A stretch of DNA of 64,000 nt from Planctomycetota bacterium (GTDB lineage: Bacteria; Planctomycetota; UBA1135): contig JAPKBM010000004.1 in NCBI GenBank assembly GCA_026421205.1, positions 36,430-100,429 of the forward strand. Direction: 5' to 3'. The number at the start of each line of letters is the position of its first letter. The first letter of the stretch is position 1. The notes under the pieces were generated by a model. That model was given only the letters and a program-made list of their open reading frames with translations. It searched no databases and had not been told where the DNA came from. This document shows, in pieces, positions 16,900-25,700 of this stretch. The translations under genes and the position numbers were made by a program.

Positions 16900-17482
16900 G
16901 AGCGGAGGGTGGGTTTATAAAGTCAAGGAAATCACGTCGGCTTTGTTCACTCCAAACCTGATATTCCAAGGGGATGGAAGAACCAGCGTACTCCCAGAAT
17001 ACCTCATGACTGGCTTGTCGTGGCATACTCTCTCCCCAAAAAATTGACGTCGCCCAGGAGATGTTTTGTGAAACTTCCATGGCCCCGCGCTCTCCTTGCA
17101 ATACCGTCATCCAAACTAACCGAGGGAGTGGCTCCATGTGTGCCGGAGGAGACCCGAACGGTAAAAACAATTGCTCTCCTGCCCTTATTTTCCCAAGAGA
17201 CGGGAGGTCTCCTTCCATTCGCAAACGATGAAGACGCAAAAGCGCCATATCTTCCGGCAACGAAAGGCGGGCACGGAGCATGGTCTCTTCGGTATTTCTG
17301 GCTTCGGATGCTACATGAGGTTCCTCCAGTGGTTCCAAGACTACGCGGCCGCCGGTGGGTAATTCTGCCGTCCATGCAAAACGTTGACTGGACGTTTCCA
17401 TCGCCGAGGAAACCTTGCCCTCTTTTTGACAAGCAAAACAAAGAACCAAAAAGCAAACGCTAAGTGGAATAGATTGATGCAA
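16886..17482 (-). CDS. Putative lipoprotein of unknown function
   Basis: 198 residues starting at a TTG (17482), since no in-frame ATG precedes the signal peptide. The N-terminus ends in a lipobox-like LCFAC, so a lipid-anchored envelope protein is likely. The rest is mixed alpha/beta with no motif recognised. The frame is the same as the upstream HEAT-like gene, separated by TAG-AGT-TTG, but the signal peptide shows that it is a separate protein. It overlaps the next membrane-protein gene by 14 bp, and the two may work together. Confidence 0.65.
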   Translation of the reverse strand: MHQSIPLSVCFLVLCFACQKEGKVSSAMETSSQRFAWTAELPTGGRVVLEPLEEPHVASEARNTEETMLRARLSLPEDMALLRLHRLRMEGDLPSLGKIRAGEQLFLPFGSPPAHMEPLPRLVWMTVLQGERGAMEVSQNISWATSIFWGESMPRQASHEVFWEYAGSSIPLEYQVWSEQSRRDFLDFINPPSAHESP

Positions 17483-17485
17483 ACT

Positions 17486-18286
17486 CTATTGCCAAGCGTC
17501 CTTGTTCTTCTTGTTATTGTTCCACCACTTAGTCCACTCCAAAGAAGTTCGCAACGACTGGCCCGTCAACTCGGAAAGTGCTCGCAAGAAGGGTTCTCTG
17601 ATAATCCGATACACCCGCTGTCCATTGGAGTCATCTAAATCTACCCCTCGGCTTCGGTAGGACTCGAACAGTTTAACCAGCTTTTTCACACAATCCTGTC
17701 TGGTTTCCAAAGGTGCTTCTCGGAATTTCGCTAGAGACTCTGCTGCTTTAGCCGCAACTGTTTCATGTTTGTAATCAAGAAGGTCAACGAGGCTTTCCGC
17801 CTGTCCCCAATCCCTCGTAAACCCAACCTGTTCAACACAAAGGCCTTGGAACTTAATATCTTTGTTAAACCGGCGATCTTCAAATGCTTTCCAAAGATAC
17901 TCCGAGCCATGGGAGCTCATCTGACCAAAGCAATAAGCTGCCGCAGTCCAAAGTTGCTGATTTTCTGCTGTTTCCCGCTTCCTTGAAAATGCCACCCAAA
18001 CCGTTTTGGCGAGAAGGGCCTGTTCCTTCTGAATGGACTTCCGTTCTTTCTTCAAGTCTTTTGGCACCCCAATTTCTATTTCGAGACTATCTTCAATTTC
18101 CAACAAACGCTCTTGATGAGAAAGATATCGTTGCACAAAACCATCCATTAATTGAATTGCCTCTTCTTCTCTTTTACGCCCAGAAATAATTTCTTTCATC
18201 ATCTCCACCTCGTCCTTCAGTGAATCTTGATAAGTAGGCGATATAGAAAAAGTCGGTGCACAGACTAAAAGGAGGGAAAGAATCAT
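17486..18286 (-). CDS. Secreted HEAT-repeat-like protein of unknown function
   Basis: 266 residues with a short N-terminal hydrophobic segment (ILSLLLVCAPTFS) that looks like a signal peptide. A helical, charged region follows, with HEAT-like repeats (DYKHETVAAKAAESLAKFREAP) and a tail ending in ALSELTGQSLRTSLEWTKWW, a pattern I associate with secreted HEAT-like proteins in planctomycete-type genomes. ATG overlaps the pabC stop (ATGA). Function unknown. Confidence 0.65.
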   Translation of the reverse strand: MILSLLLVCAPTFSISPTYQDSLKDEVEMMKEIISGRKREEEAIQLMDGFVQRYLSHQERLLEIEDSLEIEIGVPKDLKKERKSIQKEQALLAKTVWVAFSRKRETAENQQLWTAAAYCFGQMSSHGSEYLWKAFEDRRFNKDIKFQGLCVEQVGFTRDWGQAESLVDLLDYKHETVAAKAAESLAKFREAPLETRQDCVKKLVKLFESYRSRGVDLDDSNGQRVYRIIREPFLRALSELTGQSLRTSLEWTKWWNNNKKNKDAWQ

Positions 18287-19131
18287 GAGCGAAGAAATGA
18301 TGGGTCTTGAGTAGCTTCTTGAAAGAGCTTCAAGAAGCGAGGAAGCATAGGTCCAGACGCTCCGGGGAGGTCGTCGCGGACATCCACTATTCTACATACT
18401 GGTGTAACACCTAAAAGGGCACTGGTCACGTAGACCTCATCGGCCTTTTCTAAATCAGCGGTCGTCACTGGCTCCTCCTGAACGACAATCCCAGATTTAC
18501 GGAGCTTTGAGAGCAATACATGGCGCGTAACGCCGGCTAAAACGCCTCGGTGGAGGGGCGGTGTCTTCACCCTCCCCTCCTTGATCATTAAGAGGTTGCT
18601 CACTGTCCCTTCCGTCCAGTCTCCTTCCGGAGTAGAGAGTAATGCCTCATACGCCCCCACTTTCTCTGCCTCCCGCCGAGCTAATTGGAAAAGAGCCCGA
18701 GAAGTCGTTTTTACCCGTGAGAGCGGGTCGTCGGGATAACGAAGGAAACGAGAAAGGCTGAGAATGATTTCGGCTGGAGGAAAAACGGCATGAGAAGAAG
18801 TCCAAATCCGAACTAAATTATCATCGATAGACCGAAGAAGAGTGAAGCGCACTCGTTGCCGCCCTGCAGGCACATGCGCCCTGTATTCCTCCCATTGATT
18901 CTGCAGAGTCCAAGATTGCATATTCATATCCATAATGGATGCACTTTCCACAAGACGGTCTTGGTGCGCACTCAAGAAAGGCGTCGGTGAGCCATCTACG
19001 ACGAGAAAGGTTTCAAAGATGCCCTCACCGCGAAGGATACCGGGGAGGTCTGCCTTTAAGGCTGGCGTATCCGTGGGCAAAAGGATTCCATCAACCATCA
19101 GATGCTCGACAAGTTCAGGCGGTGGTTTCAT
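18283..19131 (-). CDS. pabC: Class IV aminotransferase, probable aminodeoxychorismate lyase
   Basis: A PLP-dependent fold-type IV enzyme of about 282 residues. GEGIFETFLVVDG resembles the PabC/IlvE N-terminal motif, KTTSRALFQLARREAEKVGAYEALLSTPEGDWTEGTVSNLL contains the PLP lysine region, and PLHRGVLAGVTRHVLL is the third family block. It overlaps the end of a PabB-like gene, which argues for the 4-aminobenzoate (folate) pathway rather than branched-chain transamination. ATG at 19131 is chosen; ATG at 19098 (MVDGILLP) also fits the family. The ATGA stop couples it to the HEAT-like gene. Confidence 0.82.
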   Translation of the reverse strand: MKPPPELVEHLMVDGILLPTDTPALKADLPGILRGEGIFETFLVVDGSPTPFLSAHQDRLVESASIMDMNMQSWTLQNQWEEYRAHVPAGRQRVRFTLLRSIDDNLVRIWTSSHAVFPPAEIILSLSRFLRYPDDPLSRVKTTSRALFQLARREAEKVGAYEALLSTPEGDWTEGTVSNLLMIKEGRVKTPPLHRGVLAGVTRHVLLSKLRKSGIVVQEEPVTTADLEKADEVYVTSALLGVTPVCRIVDVRDDLPGASGPMLPRFLKLFQEATQDPSFLRS

Positions 19132-20488
19132 CCAGAGCTGAGGAAAGGTAACGTGCTTTGAGGAGTGTTTCTTGCCATTCTTTAAGGGGGTCGGAATCCC
19201 AAACAATACCCGCTCCGACAGAGACTTCGAGCTCTTTTCCTTGGATGACCGCCGACCGGATCAGCACGGAAAAATCACCGCGTGGCTCGCCAGGAATCCA
19301 ATAACCAAAACACCCGCAATAAGGTCCGCGCGCCGTCCCCTCGAGTTCCTGAATAGCTTGAAGCGCACGCACTTTAGGCGCACCCGTCACGGAGGCTGGA
19401 GGGAATGTAGCCTTCATCAAAGATGAAAGGCCTTGACGTGGATTCCACTGCGAGGAGATTTGAGCCGTTCGATGATAAAGCGTAGGGAACGTTTCCACCG
19501 CGCCCTCACTGACAACGTGCACACCACCGGGTGGTGCCAAACGCCCCAAGTCATGACGAGCCATGTCAACAATCATGTTCAACTCGGCACACTCTTTTTC
19601 GCTCTTCTCCAAACCTTCGCGAGAGAGATGGTCTTCTCTTTGATTCTTCCCCCGTGGTGCTGTTCCTTTAATTGGAAATGTTTCGAGTTGTTCTCCCTGA
19701 ATAGAAAGAAAACGCTCTGGCGTCCAAGATAAGAGAGCCTGCTCTCCTCCCCATTCCATGAAAGCACTCATCGCGGTGGGTTGATGTTCACGAAGTTTCG
19801 CAAAAAAATGGCGGGGGTCCGGAGGGGCTTGTGCCGAAAGAACATGGGAAAGGTTCGCTTGAAAAAGTTCCCCGTCTCCAATCCATTGGCGCAGCACTCG
19901 CACGCTGTTCTGGTAGTCCTCGGAGGACTTAATGGGCGTTAAAGCCAAGGGGGCCACTTCATCCATACTCGATAAGCCGTCGGCCTTCTTCATCCATGCT
20001 TCCCATTCTCGAATCACCTCTTGAGCTTCCGACGGATTGCCTCTCGGGAGTTCGGCCCAAAGTAATTGCGCAGATCCATCGGCCTTCCACTGCACAGAGC
20101 GTCGGTAGCGGGCAAAGGCATAGTCGGGGAAAGACTCGGAGTAAGGGGCGGACCAAGGCCAACGCTCCCAAGCATGTCCACATTCAAAGCCAAACCACCC
20201 AACCCATCCACCGACAGGTCCAGGGCCGACGTCGGCGGTATTCCAAGACTCCCCCGCCATGGCTTCCTCGACGGCCAACGCGGGGTCATGATCCGCCAAC
20301 GGCCAAGGGCGGTTTTCGGTGCCGGCATCCGTGGAGCTCGGCCGAATCTTCCCGGAGATCTCTTGATCTGGGGACCAACCGAGCCACCCCACTCCAGAGC
20401 CATCCGAAGAATCCAAAAGCGCAGGACGCGCCTCCGCCGGCAAGGCCGCTAGAAGAGCCATGGGGTTCGGAAGTTCAAACTCCCGCAA
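19115..20488 (-). CDS. pabB: Anthranilate/para-aminobenzoate synthase component I
   Basis: A chorismate-utilising enzyme of about 457 residues. The catalytic domain shows DGELFQANLSH, SWTPERFLSI, FPIKGTAPRG, the ELNMIVDMARHDLGR stretch and PPASVTGAPKVRALQAIQELE. The immediate partner is a PabC-like gene, so 4-amino-4-deoxychorismate synthesis is favoured over tryptophan synthesis. No PabA glutaminase is nearby. The start is not settled: the frame is open to 20608, but the xerC gene starts divergently at 20534. TTG at 20488 precedes the family-like REFELPNP; TTG 20512 and ATG 20461 are alternatives. Confidence 0.87.
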   Translation of the reverse strand: MREFELPNPMALLAALPAEARPALLDSSDGSGVGWLGWSPDQEISGKIRPSSTDAGTENRPWPLADHDPALAVEEAMAGESWNTADVGPGPVGGWVGWFGFECGHAWERWPWSAPYSESFPDYAFARYRRSVQWKADGSAQLLWAELPRGNPSEAQEVIREWEAWMKKADGLSSMDEVAPLALTPIKSSEDYQNSVRVLRQWIGDGELFQANLSHVLSAQAPPDPRHFFAKLREHQPTAMSAFMEWGGEQALLSWTPERFLSIQGEQLETFPIKGTAPRGKNQREDHLSREGLEKSEKECAELNMIVDMARHDLGRLAPPGGVHVVSEGAVETFPTLYHRTAQISSQWNPRQGLSSLMKATFPPASVTGAPKVRALQAIQELEGTARGPYCGCFGYWIPGEPRGDFSVLIRSAVIQGKELEVSVGAGIVWDSDPLKEWQETLLKARYLSSALDETTA

Positions 20489-20533
20489 GATGTGGAGACG
20501 AATGGGAAGCAACCTTCTTATTATGTCTGTGCG

Positions 20534-21427
20534 ATGGGTGACAACCTCGAAAGTCGGCGGGAACATTTTTTGCAGCACCTGAAAGAGGTGCGGCAGGTGA
20601 GTCCGCATACGTTGCGCGCATACGGTAGAGATCTGCTTGATTTATGTGAAGACCTCGGCCGGGAGCAGAATCCCGCCGATGTCACCTCGGTACGACTTCG
20701 GTTGCATCTTGGCAAGCTCGCCACCGCCGGGCTCACACCCCCAAGCCTGTCTCGTCATATTTCGGCCATCCGCAGTTTTTTCCGATGGCTTGAGGAAAAA
20801 GGTCATATTCCAAGTAGTCCTGCGGGCATCCTCCGCTCCCCACGCCGACGCCGACGTCTTCCTCGTTTTCTCGAGGAAGACGAAGTGAATGCGCTCCTGG
20901 CAAGCCCGCAAGACAAAGAGGCTGAAGGTTTCCGAAACCGTGCCATCTTGGAAGTTTTATATTCCACGGGATGCCGCGTTTCCGAATTAGTTGCGCTACG
21001 GGAAAAGGATTTGGATTTAGAAACGGGTGGTTGCCTGCTTCAGGGAAAAGGGCGCAAAGAGCGACGAGGCATGTTGGGAAAACCCGCCCAAGATTCCCTT
21101 GCGGCCTATCTCCGAAATAAGTCTTTGCGCTCCCTCTGCCGAGACACCCTTTTTCTCAATCGCCGAGGCACTCCGCTCAGCGCACGATCGGTTCGGCGCA
21201 TCCTTCACAAATGCCTTCAGCAAGCCGGAATCCATCGGGAGTGCTCCCCCCATACTTTGCGCCACTCTTTCGCCACCCACCTTTTGCGGCGAGGCGCGGA
21301 CTTGCGTACGGTTCAAGAACTGCTAGGACATGCCAGTTTGTCCAGCACGCAGATCTACACCCACGTTTCCTTGCAGGAATTGCAAAAGCTCTACCACCAA
21401 GCCCACCCTTTGGCGCAGTCAGAATAA
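20534..21427 (+). CDS. xerC: Tyrosine recombinase XerC/XerD family
   Basis: A 297-residue site-specific recombinase with an N-terminal SAM-like core-binding domain and a C-terminal catalytic domain. The full set is present: R148 (GCRVSEL), K172 (GKGRKERRG), H240-x-x-R243 (SPHTLRHSFATHLLRRGAD), H266 (LLGHASL) and nucleophile Y275 (STQIYTHV). Length and motifs match chromosome-dimer resolvases; XerC versus XerD cannot be told by eye. It does not look like a phage integrase, although it lies next to a tRNA gene. ATG 20534 is preferred to the upstream 20492. Confidence 0.88.
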   Translation: MGDNLESRREHFLQHLKEVRQVSPHTLRAYGRDLLDLCEDLGREQNPADVTSVRLRLHLGKLATAGLTPPSLSRHISAIRSFFRWLEEKGHIPSSPAGILRSPRRRRRLPRFLEEDEVNALLASPQDKEAEGFRNRAILEVLYSTGCRVSELVALREKDLDLETGGCLLQGKGRKERRGMLGKPAQDSLAAYLRNKSLRSLCRDTLFLNRRGTPLSARSVRRILHKCLQQAGIHRECSPHTLRHSFATHLLRRGADLRTVQELLGHASLSSTQIYTHVSLQELQKLYHQAHPLAQSE

Positions 21428-21457
21428 AAAAAACCCGCCGACCGAAGTCGACGGGTT
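21426..21457 (-). terminator. Intrinsic terminator of tRNA-Glu
   Basis: Read on the minus strand, an 11-bp stem (AACCCGTCGAC / GTCGGCGGGTT, one G-U pair) closed by a UUCG loop is followed by eight T. It begins 4 bp past the tRNA CCA end. The T tract overlaps the xerC stop codon on the other strand; there is no T tract on the plus side, so it acts for the tRNA only. Confidence 0.9.
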
Positions 21458-21460
21458 GGA

Positions 21461-21538
21461 TGGTGACCCCAAGGGGATTCGAACCCCTGTTGCCAGGATG
21501 AAAACCTGGTGTCCTAGGCCAGACTAGACGATGGGGCC
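21461..21538 (-). tRNA. tRNA-Glu (anticodon TTC) with encoded CCA
   Basis: On the minus strand the cloverleaf reads acceptor GGCCCCA paired with TGGGGTC, anticodon stem CCAGG/CCTGG around loop TTTTCAT (anticodon TTC), T arm AGGGGTTCGAATCCCCT, discriminator A and an encoded CCA (21463-21461). The variable loop is short, as in a class I tRNA. It is the only tRNA I see in the window. Confidence 0.95.
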
Positions 21539-21578
21539 GTCAGGCTTTTTCACAGTTTCCCGCGAAACAAGGCCGAAA

Positions 21579-21607
21579 ATAATAATCGTGCAAGGGGGCA
21601 ATGTCAA
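21579..21607 (-). promoter_or_regulatory. Sigma70-type promoter of tRNA-Glu
   Basis: TTGACA (21607-21602), a 17-bp spacer and TATTAT (21584-21579), read on the minus strand. This is a near-perfect housekeeping promoter, putting the start about 35 nt before the tRNA. The -35 box overlaps the end of the EboE-like gene, so the tRNA has its own promoter inside a gene string. Confidence 0.8.
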
Positions 21608-22716
21608 GCGTTGAAAAAACTTTGGGCCGCCAGATATTCCTTTGCCATAGTTTCTAGGACGAATTTCTCGCCGCCCTCGCTACCGGGAAGAGTAGAAAGT
21701 GTATAGGTTTCCACCTCAAAATCCCCAACCCCAGCTTCTTCTGCCCGCTGGGCCGCCGCTTGCCAAGGCGTTGCCTCCAAGGAGGCACCAAAGCCCTCTT
21801 GATGCACTGGGACATGACAGTGGACCCATGTCTTTTCTGGGAAACCCCACTCTTCCCAAGCTTGGAGGGCCGGAGCAAGATCCGGCCAGCGTTGGGTCGT
21901 CCCGTCAGCCATCCGGCCTCGAACTTGGTGAAACCAACGATCCTGGGCCAGTTTTTGGAGCCAAACCTGATCGGCGAGGGCTGGCTCCCCTTTCCACTGC
22001 AAAGCAGAGGATATTTGGACTTTGGCAATCGGAACCTCCGCCTTCTGAACTACATGCAAAAGTTCTTCCGAATTCTCTCCTACAACTTCTCCATGGCATA
22101 AATCCCAACACAATCCGAGGTGCGGACTATTGAGCCCTTTCTTTGTCAACCACTGAGCAAAGGACGCTTGTGTTTCGAAAGTCCCGTCCGGTTCCGGCTC
22201 AAACCCAATAACAACTTTCACTCCTGTTCTTGACTCTAGCCGAGAAAGTCTATGAGAGAGCCGCTCCAAAAGCCGCGGGGTCATGGCATCGTCTTTGGCT
22301 TGTGGCCCGTAACCCAAGGGACAAGTAGAAAGGGAAACACGGCCAGGGCTGTCTTGCAATTGGGCCAAAACTTCGGCCGCTTTTAATGTGGCTTCTAAAC
22401 GATCGGGAGAAGTCCAATCCGGCAAGAAGGCCTGTTCTTTGACCAGGCCCCCGTGAAAATCCCCAAAGACAAACGCATTGCCTGTCCATACTTGAAGACC
22501 CGCGCACTTCAATGCATCCTTCAACGTTTTTCGCGCCTGGGGGTCAGTGAAAAAAGTGTCCGCCGACGACGCGCTTAAGGCTAAACCAAGTCCAACTGGG
22601 GTGGCGTCAGGTGACACCTGTTTGGCCCAAGAAGTCAAAGGTCCCTGAATTGCCGCGAGAACATCTTTTGCCTCAAGAAAAGGGAAGACGTTCCCACAAA
22701 CAGCAAGTCGCAGCAT
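21604..22716 (-). CDS. EboE-like xylose-isomerase-type TIM-barrel protein
   Basis: 370 residues of the sugar-phosphate isomerase/epimerase superfamily. The order of blocks (GLGLALSASSAD; LQVWTGNAFVFGDFHGG; VKEQAFLPDWTSPDRLEAT; VSLSTCPLGYGP; IGFEPEPDG; LGLCWDLCHGEV; KVQISSAL) matches what I know of the EboE proteins of ebo metabolite-traffic clusters. Putative metal ligands are the Glu in FEPEP, the Asp/His in CWDLCH and a later His. No other ebo gene (eboA-D, F) is visible here, so the function is open. It lies 5 bp after the TPPII gene. Start ATG at 22716 is clear. Confidence 0.68.
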   Translation of the reverse strand: MLRLAVCGNVFPFLEAKDVLAAIQGPLTSWAKQVSPDATPVGLGLALSASSADTFFTDPQARKTLKDALKCAGLQVWTGNAFVFGDFHGGLVKEQAFLPDWTSPDRLEATLKAAEVLAQLQDSPGRVSLSTCPLGYGPQAKDDAMTPRLLERLSHRLSRLESRTGVKVVIGFEPEPDGTFETQASFAQWLTKKGLNSPHLGLCWDLCHGEVVGENSEELLHVVQKAEVPIAKVQISSALQWKGEPALADQVWLQKLAQDRWFHQVRGRMADGTTQRWPDLAPALQAWEEWGFPEKTWVHCHVPVHQEGFGASLEATPWQAAAQRAEEAGVGDFEVETYTLSTLPGSEGGEKFVLETMAKEYLAAQSFFNA

Positions 22717-22721
22717 TTGAT

Positions 22722-25700
22722 TTAATTCCAGACTGGAGCCGCCGTAAGAAAGTCGTCCACTTCTTGGGGAAATTTCACCAAGAAACCGCGTGCCAACTCA
22801 CGGGCGCGAACCTTCACTCCCCCTTCTGCCAAGCTCACAAGAACCGCCAAGGTTGCCGAAGCAGATTCTGGGGAGGCCTCGGCCCAATCCCGTGCAAAAC
22901 TCACTCGTTCCAAAGCACTGCATTCCCCAAGGTCAACGGCATCTTCGTACAATGATTCAGGATTGGCTTCGGCCGACTCCTCTGCGTCCGCCGACGCCTC
23001 TTCGGGCTTCAACTCGGCGGGCTCTTCCTCAAGAAGAACATGCTGAGGCCGATGCACCTGAAGCGGAAGCGTCAACAGTGATTCTCCATGGCTCTTGAAA
23101 GAAGCGCTTCCATACCAATAGGCACCTGCGGGTAAAGCCTCGAGTTTGGGGGCTTCAAAAATAGCCGTCCGGGCGCCCCCCTTTGGAAAACGGAAATGAG
23201 AACTTCCGCCCCCTTCGTAAACCTCTTGAAGGTTGTCAGAAACACGGATTTTTCCGCCCCCCGTTGCTAGGCGCATTTCCGCCCCTGCAAAACGTGCCTC
23301 CAAAGGAATTTTGCCGAGCGATGGATAAGTGAGCTGACAAGAATAAGTTCCGGCCTCGAAGTGCCCGAGGTCCGTGTCGACTTCCCACGCAATATTCCGC
23401 GCCTGAATTGCCCCTGCGGCATCAAACACTTCCAGCATGAGATCTTCCCGAAGTTCAATGGTCTGAATGGAATGAGGCATGTGCAAACTCACCCCGCAGC
23501 CGCCATCAGGAATCTCTAAATCCCAAGAGACCACACCGTAAAACATTCCTTTCCCTCCCATCACAGTAGAGCGGATGGGGTCAGGCTGAATCTCCATGGA
23601 TGCCGTGACGGGAATTGCCATGCCGTCTACCGACGCCGCGACTGAAAAATCAGCCGAGGCCAATAAGGACTGCACCCCCAAGTAACCGTAACCCTGGCCT
23701 GCCGGAATAGTCAAACTAGACTCCTGCGTCACGAGGCCAAGGAATTCCACTTCAAGATCCACGGTGGCCGGCGTGTTGGTAGCCCAGCGTGCAGACAAGG
23801 CGTACTCCAAAACCATGCCCGCCTCAACAGGCATGTGCATCGTGTTGCTTTCTCCATCCTTCAAGAAAAACCGTCCCCGGCTTTGACGGTCTTCCGCGTA
23901 ACGAAAACCCGACACAGACCCAGCTCCTGGGCGATATTCATTCCGACCTCCCCCATGTTGCGTGACTTTAATGCGAGCGACCGTGGCTCCGTACGGAACA
24001 CGGTAATACTGCCGAACTAAACTAGCCGGTGTCATAGCAAATGTGGTTGGAACAGGTTGCTGATTTTCATCGAGTGCATTGGGAATGACCAAAGTGACCG
24101 GAATCACCACATCAGGACCCAAAGAACGCGGTTTGTCTTCATCCCACAATAAAATGCGTGTCTCTTGTAAGCCCGGCTTCAGCATGCTGGGCAAGATGCG
24201 TGCAGCGAAACGATTGCCTTTGGAGTTGCTGTATAAAGAATCTGGGACTTGCAACCAGCCCGCTTCGGATTCCAAGCGGAACGTACGGAGGAAGTCGGCT
24301 TTTTCCGCGTTCTTTGCATCTTCATCAAAAAGAGGCGCCACGGAAATTGTCTGCTCAAAGGGCTCGGTCGTGGGTAAACCTCGCAGATAAATTCCAGCCC
24401 CCACACCGAATGGGTTCGATGTTTTCACAACGAATTCCTGTTGATCCCATTGGTTCTCCTGCAAATGCTGCAAGGCGCTCCAAGCTTTTTCCATCACAAT
24501 AAACCCGTGCCCTTGTTCCACCCAAGCATGCTGAGGCATCTGTTGCGCCGATAAACGAAATGCGCGGTGCACTTGTGCAGGCGAAGCAGAAACGCCTTCC
24601 GCCGACGCGGCACATCGCAACAAAGCAACACAACCCGCCATCTGTGGCGCAGCCATGGAAGTTCCGTTCCAACTTTCCCCCTTTGCCATGCCCCAAGAAG
24701 GCAATGCGGATAAGGCCGCACCGGGTGCTGCAAAATCTACGCCCAAAGAACCCGTCGGGAGTGGGCCTCGACTGGAAAACTCGAACAAGACAGGAGCCGA
24801 TGGATCCAAAGCCGCGTAATTCGCCTTTTGCGTGTCTGGCCAAACCGCGGCCGCAATCGAAAAGGCTGCTTCGGTTGTGGCCGGTGCCCCCACGGTGCTC
24901 AATGCAGGACCTTCATTGCCCGCACTGGTCACCACAATGAGGCCGCGCCGCGTTGCCTGCTCCACCACCCAAGCGTCCGGCTCAAGGCCATCGGCAAAGA
25001 ACGAGGGGCCACCAAAAGAAATGTTGGCCACATCACAGCCCGCTTCTACTGCATAGTCCAAGGCTTTCGCAATAGCAAAACCACTGGTTGATCCGCCAAA
25101 CTTACCATCACCAATTTTGATTGCTACGAATTCAACCCCAGGTGCAATCCCATTCATTCGGCCGCCGACGCCCTCCCAGGCGCCAATAATCCCAGCCACG
25201 TGCGTGCCGTGACCATGCGTATCAAAGAACAATGTTAAAGACGTTCCGTTGGCGTCCACTTGGACCCCGTAATTAAGTAAAGCTTCATCACCTAATGTTG
25301 CCCAATCTCCACTTGCCGCAAAACCTTTCAGAGCGGGCTCTTCGCCAAAGTCTCCATCTTCATCGTTGTCAATCACTACGAACCAATTTCCAGCATCTTG
25401 AAAAACGATGCCATCCCAAACTGGGCCGACATCATCAAAATTTCCCCACTTTCGGGAAATTTCCATCTCCAACAGTGATTCTTCGTCCAAGGAAGAGCCG
25501 CCCGCTGACACACGCGTACGCGCCTCTTCATAGCGCTCCCCATCCTTCTGCCAATCTCCACGCCGCTCGCCTTCTATTCGCTGCTGAAGACTGCCAGGGA
25601 GAAACGGTAGGTCGACACGAAATAAGCCATACTCGCGATTTTCGGCAGCCCATTTCCCTAAGGAGAGTTTGCGCCCACTTAAACCGTAGACCGTTCCACT

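Noticed and set aside
17480..17490. TAG readthrough joining the HEAT-like gene and the lipoprotein gene, which share a frame
   Set aside because: The second protein begins with its own signal peptide and lipobox immediately after the stop, so separate translation is far more likely.
20534..21538. Integrative element: tyrosine recombinase next to a tRNA gene
   Set aside because: The recombinase matches housekeeping XerC/D in length and motifs, no attachment-site duplication of the tRNA 3' end is seen nearby, and flanking genes are housekeeping.
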